From assembly GCA_001887945.1 (NCBI GenBank), contig LDOQ01000010.1:124001-188000 (forward strand): a stretch of DNA of 64,000 nt. Direction: 5' to 3'. The stretch comes from Spraguea lophii (taxonomy: Eukaryota; Microsporidia; Spragueidae). The notes below the pieces were generated by a model. That model ran no database searches. It was given only the letters and a program-made list of their open reading frames with translations, and was not told the origin of the DNA. Made by a program: the position numbers and the translations under genes. Below, one piece after another: positions 57,828-64,000 of this stretch (position 1 is its first letter; each line of letters begins with the position of its first letter).

Positions 57828-59858
57828 ATGGATTTTATTTACAAAAAATATTCTTTATATACATCACTTTCTCTCCCCAAAATATCATCTACTATAAAAA
57901 AGAAGCTTTCTATTCTAAATACTATAAAAAATATAAAAAATGAAAATATAGATATTTTCTTAGATAAATTACAAAGAGAAGATATGGATAGTTTTAAAAA
58001 TGAGTTGGTAGATTCTATTCTTAAAAATCTTAAATTAGAAAATATGAACAAACTGATACTCATTTATACCATTTTATTAAAAGAGTATGATAATTTTGAA
58101 GATATATTTGCAAAGCAATTTAAAAAATATTTGATGGAGAGAAATGTCAATTATTTTGTTTTGTATGTTGAAATATTGATAATTAAGTCTGTGGTGAAAG
58201 AAGAGAAAGTGGATATAATTGATAAAATTATGAGTAAAAGTACAAATGAATTTAAAGTAGAGTTGATGGAAGAATTATCTAAAAATTGTATGTTAATAAA
58301 AGAAATAGAAAATACAATTGGGAAAAGTAATGATAAAGAATATGTTGTTTATTTGAAAAATCTTAAAAGTTTATTTCTTAAGTTAAAAGAAATTTGTTTA
58401 GTTTATGCTAATTCTATAAAAGACGATACAACCTTGGAATATCAAGAAAAGTTAAATATAGTCAAAGAACGTGTAAGGAATGTTAAAAGTGATGAAAAAG
58501 GATATGTAGAAGTAGAAGATGTTTATAAAAAAAAGTTTATACCAACAAATGTTAGAATAGAAGTAAATGAGAAAAATGTAAAACAAACTATTGTTGATAT
58601 TCTAAATTTTCTTGTCGAAGAAGAGAAGATTGGTGAAAACGCGTGTAAATCTAAAAGATTTGGAAAAAATACCATAGAAGGGAAATTTAAAACCTTTAGA
58701 AAAAATGAAGATAAAAAACAAAATATTTTAAGAAAGAATATTCTTAATAAAGAAACAATAATAAAAATAGATAAATTATCTAATGGTATTAGAAAGATAC
58801 CAAATATTAATATTATTCTTAAAGAAATTGTAGATATTACAAATATATATGCTCTCTCCAGATTATTGAATAATCTTAAAAGTATAAAAATAGATATTAA
58901 ATCAATCTTAAATGATATAAAGAATGAAAATGTTATAATAATATACACAGAACTTTATAAATATGGCTCTGTTACTCAAAAAGAGTTGTTAAAGCTTTTT
59001 TATTTTCTTGTTGATAAAATGGATATCCTAAAAATCAATATAATTTTAGAAAGTGTTGGAACATATATTAAAGAAATACAAGAAAAAGTTGAACATATAA
59101 TAGATTGCATTCAAGAAACAATTAATAAACATATCGATTTACATGATAAAGGTTTGGAGAGCCAAAAAAAGTTTGATGAAAAGATTGAATATTTAACAGA
59201 TAAAATAATTATGTTACGTAATACATTGTATAAAATCAATGATAAAAACTGTACAAGTAAAAATTTCAGTGTAATAATAAAACGTTTATTCTTGTTAATA
59301 GCAGAAGAAAAGACAGATTTAATTTTTAAGAAATATAAAAAATTATTTGATCTGCTCCTGAACAATAAGCCCATTATAATTCTTTACATATTACAACTTA
59401 CAGATACTGATATTGATTTATACTTTAAATTAATTTATAATTTAAGAATAGAAGATGTTATTTCTAAAATATTATTCAAATGTATAATCATATCATTAAA
59501 AATGGAAGAAAATCACAAAGCATACTTATATTCCAGACTTTACTCTCAAATATTATTTAATAATTATACAGAAAAAAGAACAGCTACACCATTCTCTCTT
59601 ATTAATGAAAGAATTATTTCCATTATAATAAATTTAGATGATGTAAATCATCATTGTAAAATAAAAGTATTATTAGAACTTATAAAATATTATAATAAAA
59701 ATACAAAAATAGAATATATAAAATATATAGCAGATTACGTAGAAAGAATTATGGAAGAAGAATGTATAATATATTTTAATGATTTCTGTAGTACTAATAA
59801 AATCAAATTCAAATTATTAACCTTTGAAGATAAAATAAATAGTCTTACGTTAGAATAA
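57828..59858 (+). CDS. NMD2: Upf2/Nmd2-like nonsense-mediated decay factor
   Basis: The 676-residue protein is all-helical, as expected of MIF4G repeats. The best anchor is IYTELYKYGSVTQKELLKLF followed by YFLVDKMDILKINIILESVG and TYIKEI (about 375-425), which follows the Upf2 MIF4G pattern (F-x-x-EL-x-KF-x-x-x-x...D...N-I-x-x-x-x-x-LLExCGRFL). A first, weaker MIF4G-like region covers about 25-200 and a third about 480-640. It is much shorter than human UPF2, and no clear C-terminal Upf1-binding region is seen. GCCCT directly precedes the ATG. Confidence 0.7.
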   Translation: MDFIYKKYSLYTSLSLPKISSTIKKKLSILNTIKNIKNENIDIFLDKLQREDMDSFKNELVDSILKNLKLENMNKLILIYTILLKEYDNFEDIFAKQFKKYLMERNVNYFVLYVEILIIKSVVKEEKVDIIDKIMSKSTNEFKVELMEELSKNCMLIKEIENTIGKSNDKEYVVYLKNLKSLFLKLKEICLVYANSIKDDTTLEYQEKLNIVKERVRNVKSDEKGYVEVEDVYKKKFIPTNVRIEVNEKNVKQTIVDILNFLVEEEKIGENACKSKRFGKNTIEGKFKTFRKNEDKKQNILRKNILNKETIIKIDKLSNGIRKIPNINIILKEIVDITNIYALSRLLNNLKSIKIDIKSILNDIKNENVIIIYTELYKYGSVTQKELLKLFYFLVDKMDILKINIILESVGTYIKEIQEKVEHIIDCIQETINKHIDLHDKGLESQKKFDEKIEYLTDKIIMLRNTLYKINDKNCTSKNFSVIIKRLFLLIAEEKTDLIFKKYKKLFDLLLNNKPIIILYILQLTDTDIDLYFKLIYNLRIEDVISKILFKCIIISLKMEENHKAYLYSRLYSQILFNNYTEKRTATPFSLINERIISIIINLDDVNHHCKIKVLLELIKYYNKNTKIEYIKYIADYVERIMEEECIIYFNDFCSTNKIKFKLLTFEDKINSLTLE

Positions 59859-59884
59859 TAAATATTAATTACTATGTTATTCTT

Positions 59885-60085
59885 TTAATAAAATTTATTT
59901 ATAAATGTTTCTTAGACGGTTGTTATTTACCGCGGTTTATGATCTTTGGTTCCTAAAACATATTTAAACTAGTACTAATTAATTTTGTTACAAATATGTA
60001 TTAATTTTATGTTCCAGAGTGTTAAGATTTTTGTGTATTATGTATTCCAGCATCTTTCTCACAATATTATAAAAATTTCTGACTT
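59885..60085 (-). mobile_element. Decayed SINE 3' half, minus orientation
   Basis: The run taaaatttatttataaatgt, cttagacggttgttattta, ccgcggtttatgatctttgg and aaactagtactaatt, then ttccagagtgttaag, follows the SINE from its tail inward. It lies 27 bases after the Upf2 stop. Confidence 0.65.
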
Positions 60086-60301
60086 TTATTGTGATATTTT
60101 AATTATATTTATTCTTCCCATTTAAATTATATACTTTTTACATTAATTACAATGTAAGATATTTTTATATTTTAGAATAAAAAATATTATAAGTTAAAAA
60201 CATAATATTCTAAGTATTTTAATTTACAATAAATAAATGAAAAGTTTTATCATCTTTTTGTAACAAAAAAATATTATTTTTATTTTTAAATAGATTATCC
60301 C

Positions 60302-60457
60302 ATGGCAGATGAAGAATGGAACATAGATGATTTTTCAAACGAAGAAATTAAAACACCCGTACAAAGGTATATGACTATAAATGAAGATACCCATAGAAAT
60401 TATGTATATGATAAATTAGGCTTAAATGTTAATAAAGAAGTAAACCATGATTGGTAA
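60302..60457 (+). CDS. Small acidic protein of 51 residues
   Basis: ATCCC directly abuts the ATG, the strongest start signal in the window. The product begins MADEEWNIDDFSNEEIK and ends KEVNHDW. The acidic Trp/Phe-containing N-terminus recalls the starts of eIF3j/Hcr1 (MADxxWDxxDF) and of the proteasome protein Sem1/Dss1, but neither family is matched over its length. I cannot assign a function. Confidence 0.6.
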   Translation: MADEEWNIDDFSNEEIKTPVQRYMTINEDTHRNYVYDKLGLNVNKEVNHDW

Positions 60458-60643
60458 TATATTTAGAAATAATAATATCTTATTCTATTATATAATACAT
60501 TTTAATTAAAACAACTTTTATGTTAAATATATTATAATATTATAATATTTTAAGATATTTTAGCATCTTTAATAATGAATGAATATAAAATTTTATTTTC
60601 CTTTGGTAGAAAATAAAAAAAGCATATTTTATATTAAAATACA

Positions 60644-62146
60644 TTATAAAATATATTTCTGATAATATTCTTCGTTGACTTGTACATGTATCTCTGCTCT
60701 TTCCTCTATTTCTGTAATTTTATATTGATTTTTATGTATTCTTTCAATCATACACTTCTTACCATATACTTTAGCTTTTTTTAATCCAGTTATAATTTTA
60801 AAACTATCTTTATTGAATTTTAAGAAAGATAGACATTCTATTTTTATAAATTCTATAGGTTTTATATCAAATTTATATATTTTATGGTTATAAAGATATG
60901 TTATTGATTTAATTATAATATTAGATTTACATGATAAATTTATCGTTGTGCTATTTCTTATTTTTTTAAAAATATTTATCTTTTCTTTATCCGTGATTAT
61001 TTGTAATATTTCTATTTCCGAGTTGATATTTGTATTTTTATTACATCCATTTTTACAACTTTTACAATGTTCTAAAGTTTGTATGGATATATTCATGGTA
61101 ATTGTATCAGTGTATGTATGTTTATGATTATTTAAAGATTCTGGTATATAATTAAATAATTGATTTCTAATTTTATATATTTTCTGTGTTGGATAAAAAG
61201 ATATATTTTTTATTGGTATATATTCATTTTGTTTTAAAGTATTTATTTTCTTTAAAATATTAGGTACTGGTTCTATCCAGAATTTATTAATCTTAATTTC
61301 GCCTTCTTTTTGATAAAATATATATTGTTTGTTTTCTTTTAGAATCTTTTCTTTCCAATTTTTTTCTTCAATTAAATTATTTAGATTGTATTCTATATAT
61401 TGATTAAGTTTATCAAATGGTTGGTTGGATATATATTCTTGTAAATGTTTGAAATAATTAACAGCTAGTTTTTTCTTATAACGATGAATAAATTCATGTG
61501 CTAAATGGAAATACATCAATATTTTCTTTTGGTATGTTTTGATATTTAATAATTTTATTGTCAGAATTAAATCACTGAAAATTAACATATTTTTTATTTC
61601 AAAAAAAGTTTTCAATTGGAAATCTTCGGATTTATAAGGAAGATCTTCCAGAAGCATATTCAAAATGTCGATTGTGTATGTTTTATTCTTTTTTAAATAT
61701 GTTATTGCATACAAAAATTTATCTGTTTTTGTGACTAATTTAGTTACACAATCTAAATGATTGAGCTTCATACAGTCTTCCATAAAATTTGTTTTTGTTA
61801 TCATTTTATTATCAGGAACATTCATTTTTGTTAAAATAAACTTTTTAAGGTATGGTTTTAAATATTTTATGTATTGTTCTTTTGATATATATTCTTCAGA
61901 AATTATTGGAAGTTTTTCTTTTGAAAATATTACTATGTTATCTTTTGTATATGAATATAAATCTATCATCGTAAATATATCGTTTTCAAGAATAGTATTT
62001 TCGTAACGATAAATCTCTATGTTTATTTTTTCCGATCGTATTGTATTCTTGGAAATTAAATCATCTACACCAATATCTTTATACATTATTTCTATTTTGC
62101 CAAAACATTTTTTCCCGTGGTGTAAGATTTTAATGCTATTCCACAT
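60644..62146 (-). CDS. Hypothetical protein, helical middle and beta-rich C-terminus
   Basis: The 500-residue product is a real gene by length and composition. Residues about 90-290 look helical. The last 200 residues alternate hydrophobics in a beta-sandwich manner and contain a Cys/His cluster, HCKSCKNGCNKN (about 375-386), that could bind a metal. No signal peptide or membrane segment is present. The general layout recalls large TRAPP subunits or trafficking adaptors, but I saw no diagnostic motif. The ATG at 62146 is used; the frame upstream would need a TTG. There is no CCC motif. Confidence 0.6.
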   Translation of the reverse strand: MWNSIKILHHGKKCFGKIEIMYKDIGVDDLISKNTIRSEKINIEIYRYENTILENDIFTMIDLYSYTKDNIVIFSKEKLPIISEEYISKEQYIKYLKPYLKKFILTKMNVPDNKMITKTNFMEDCMKLNHLDCVTKLVTKTDKFLYAITYLKKNKTYTIDILNMLLEDLPYKSEDFQLKTFFEIKNMLIFSDLILTIKLLNIKTYQKKILMYFHLAHEFIHRYKKKLAVNYFKHLQEYISNQPFDKLNQYIEYNLNNLIEEKNWKEKILKENKQYIFYQKEGEIKINKFWIEPVPNILKKINTLKQNEYIPIKNISFYPTQKIYKIRNQLFNYIPESLNNHKHTYTDTITMNISIQTLEHCKSCKNGCNKNTNINSEIEILQIITDKEKINIFKKIRNSTTINLSCKSNIIIKSITYLYNHKIYKFDIKPIEFIKIECLSFLKFNKDSFKIITGLKKAKVYGKKCMIERIHKNQYKITEIEERAEIHVQVNEEYYQKYIL

Positions 62147-62320
62147 AATTTTAAAACACAATAACTATATATATTAATAATGAAACAGTTTGTTTTAAAA
62201 TTGCACTTTGATCATAAAGATAAATTTTATTTTATAAAAATATTTTAACAAACAAACAAATTTCCATAAATGGATTTTTGCATAATGTAAAGTATAAATA
62301 CAATTTCAAATCTAAAAAAT

Positions 62321-63052
62321 ATGTTTTTATTTCTTTTCATCATCAGAATTTTTACATATTATGAGAATAAGGATAAGAAACACAAAGTTGTTTTATCATT
62401 TGATGAAGGACCTAGTAAAAATATTCATGATATAATTGATATCTTAGAAGTTTATCGAGTACCTGCAGTATTTCACTTTGACCCATTAAATGATAATCAT
62501 AGAATATCACAATATCTTATCCATCGATTAAAATCCAATAATTATGAAATTGGTCTTTCCATTACAGAAAATCTTCGTAATGTACCAGAAGAAAAAGCTG
62601 AAAAAATAATAAAAAAAGCATATTATAAATTTGTTAAGCTTACAGATATGGTACCACTAATAGTAAGATTATCCAGAACAGGATATGATAAAAACACAAT
62701 AAAAATAGCTAATAGATTCAATATAATCCATACAACACCAACAATAGATTCTGAAGATATTGACATGGTAAATTTTATGGATCATTTATTACCCAGTATA
62801 GAAAAAGAATACCCCAAATTTATATCATTAGTTTTACGTGATAGGTTAACATCTAATATATATAACTTACCAAAGATCCTTTCCAAATTAAATAATGTAG
62901 GTTATGATATTACACCATTGTATTCTATTTCTAATTTCAATACGTTTGCAATTCCTATTAAAAAATATATATCAACTACTATCATTCTAGCAGAAGGAAA
63001 CCAAGGAACATATGATATAAAATTATCAAATGAATCATCATCAGATATTTAA
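62321..63052 (+). CDS. Chitin-deacetylase-like (NodB fold) protein, active site degenerate
   Basis: The 243-residue protein starts with a signal peptide (MFLFLFIIRIFTYY) and has the NodB fold. Motif 1 reads VVLSFDEGPSKN, where active enzymes have TFDDGP. Motif 2, the metal-binding H-(S/T)-x-x-H, is replaced by GLSITEN. Motif 3, normally R-x-P-x-G, reads VRLSRTGYD. Loss of the metal ligands means it is unlikely to deacetylate chitin. The Encephalitozoon homologue was also reported to be inactive. It probably sits in or under the spore wall. No CCC motif is seen. The 66-base gap to the MscS gene suggests nothing more than compactness. Confidence 0.82.
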   Translation: MFLFLFIIRIFTYYENKDKKHKVVLSFDEGPSKNIHDIIDILEVYRVPAVFHFDPLNDNHRISQYLIHRLKSNNYEIGLSITENLRNVPEEKAEKIIKKAYYKFVKLTDMVPLIVRLSRTGYDKNTIKIANRFNIIHTTPTIDSEDIDMVNFMDHLLPSIEKEYPKFISLVLRDRLTSNIYNLPKILSKLNNVGYDITPLYSISNFNTFAIPIKKYISTTIILAEGNQGTYDIKLSNESSSDI

Positions 63053-63117
63053 ATATAAATAAAATATAAAGAGTCACCTATTTAAATGTAAATTTTAAAT
63101 CTTAACTTTTTACCCCA

Positions 63118-63450
63118 ATGTTTATTAAACAAATCCTAGAATTTTTTAACACCCAGATAATTACCATGAAAGCCAAAAGAACTGATTTAATAGTTCCATT
63201 TTCATTTGGAATGGGATTATTATCTTTTAAATCACATCAATTTATAAAAGATATATTTACCAATACATTAAAATCCTTATATTTTTATATGTCTAAACCA
63301 TTTTCTATAGGAGATAAAATAAAAATAAGTGGTAAAGAAGGTACAGTACAAGATATTAATTACAATTATATTGTTCTACGTAAAAAAGATGGATATGTTT
63401 ATATTCCAATATTTAGTTTATTTTCTTCAGTAATAGAAGTAAATAAATAA
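63118..63450 (+). CDS. Short MscS-like mechanosensitive channel protein
   Basis: The 110-residue protein matches the pore helix and beta domain of MscS: LIVPFSFGMGLLSFKSHQFI in the glycine-rich TM3 position, then KPFSIGDKIKISGKEGTVQD and YIVLRKKDGYVYIPI, corresponding to P-F-x-V-G-D-x-I-x-I-x-x-x-x-G-x-V-x-x-I...T-x-L-R-x-x-D-G-x-x-V-x-I-P. The upstream membrane helices and most of the C-terminal cage are missing. Short MscS proteins occur across microsporidia and are regarded as bacterial acquisitions. CCCCA precedes the ATG, so it uses the native start signal. Confidence 0.82.
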   Translation: MFIKQILEFFNTQIITMKAKRTDLIVPFSFGMGLLSFKSHQFIKDIFTNTLKSLYFYMSKPFSIGDKIKISGKEGTVQDINYNYIVLRKKDGYVYIPIFSLFSSVIEVNK

Positions 63451-63706
63451 TATTTAATTATTAAATAATTTATTTTAATTATAAATTAATATTTACTTTT
63501 TATCATAGATTATTACATTTAGAAGACAATTGATATTACAACCTAATCTTTAGTATATTTATTCTTATAAAATAATTATTTCTAACATATAATACTTATA
63601 ACCAATATATCATATACATAAAAGATAAACACATCATATATTTAAATATATTGTACAGTATTACTTTTTTATTAAATATTTTAAAACAAAAAAATCCATT
63701 ACCCTT

Positions 63707-64000
63707 ATGCATAAATTAAATGATGAAAATTTGCTCCGTTCTCTCGCTGTAGAAGAAAAGATACTAGATGGTGAAAAAAGAGTACATACATTTGAAGGTA
63801 GTACAGCATATGAATTTTTAAAAGGAAAAAATCTTTCTGACACAGAAATAATAGAATACATGAACTATTTAATCACGAACCATATTATAGTACGTGGTAT
63901 AAAGATGGATAAAAAAAACTGTGTAGCAACCATATCAAAAAAGTTCAAGAAGGAAGATATGTATATTTGGGTAGAAAAACAAAAATCACATCTTAATTTA
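63707..64000 (+). CDS. SEC62: Sec62-like ER translocation protein, partial (runs off the window end)
   Basis: The 98 codons seen are the cytosolic N-terminal domain of Sec62: LRSLAVEEKILDGEKRVHTF then EGSTAYEFL matches the KxxxLxGKRVxYFRGxxA pattern, and EDMYIWVEKQKSHLN matches the final strand before the membrane helices. Sec62 works with Sec61/Sec63 in post-translational import into the ER. ACCCTT directly precedes the ATG. The two membrane helices would lie beyond the window end. Confidence 0.8.
   Translation, partial: MHKLNDENLLRSLAVEEKILDGEKRVHTFEGSTAYEFLKGKNLSDTEIIEYMNYLITNHIIVRGIKMDKKNCVATISKKFKKEDMYIWVEKQKSHLNL

Noticed and set aside
1..64000. CRISPR arrays, prokaryotic operons, rRNA or tRNA genes, viral genes
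   Set aside because: No regular repeat-spacer array, rRNA core sequence, complete tRNA or virus-like gene was seen on either strand.

Overview
The window looks like nuclear DNA of a microsporidian (obligate intracellular fungal relative). It is extremely AT-rich. The genes are compact and eukaryotic, and I saw no intron that had to be invoked. Products include an Aurora kinase, PKC, SUMO, Cdc37, Dna2, an Atm1-type ABC half-transporter, hexokinase, a chitin-deacetylase-like protein, a short MscS-like protein and a microsporidian-type aquaporin. About 29 of 39 accepted genes have a CCC-like (once GGGG) motif within roughly 20 bases upstream of the ATG, a start signal already described in microsporidia. 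I used it to correct several starts and to find small genes. Genus cannot be assigned from sequence reading alone.

Layout. 1-8.1 kb: Cys-rich partial protein, SNARE, kleisin, Aurora, SUMO, Paf1 and hexokinase, with a cluster of SINE copies at 3.9-5.5 kb. 8.9-18.2 kb: an AAAP transporter, Prp40, Mpp10, an unknown protein, Tma20 and an Rrn7-like factor. 18.5-20.3 kb: a mobile-element locus in which SINEs sit inside a dead Merlin/IS1595-type transposase. 20.4-25.3 kb: a secreted LRR protein and a second AAAP transporter. 25.3-34.2 kb: repeat-rich, with dead Merlin copies and old SINEs around Cdc37, a 60-residue protein, Yju2 and a RING E3. 34.4-64 kb: denser, with PKC, DnaJC9-like, Tipin-like, Atm1-like, Mrd1, dUTPase-like, Dna2, Npl4, class A DnaJ, Arp8-like, RbAp48-like, aquaporin, Upf2, a deacetylase-like protein, MscS-like and Sec62 (partial).

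The most striking content is a tRNA-derived SINE family. It has a perfect Pol III A box and B box, a body of about 500 bp that is far GC-richer than its surroundings, an AATAAA-containing 3' end, a poly(A) tail and 14-15 bp target-site duplications. I find three young copies and about eleven decayed ones. Two young copies in inverted orientation (18.8-20.3 kb) carry swapped target-site duplications. This means the DNA between them was inverted by recombination between the two SINEs. Re-inverting that block on paper also rejoins the two halves of the Merlin transposase remnant.

Together the genes point to a parasite that keeps some splicing (Prp40, Yju2), nonsense-mediated decay (Upf2), chromatin and transcription factors (Arp8-like, RbAp48-like, Paf1), replication and fork factors (Dna2, Tipin-like), ER translocation and degradation (Sec62, Npl4, RING) and host-facing uptake or secreted proteins (AAAP transporters, aquaporin, LRR protein, deacetylase-like protein).
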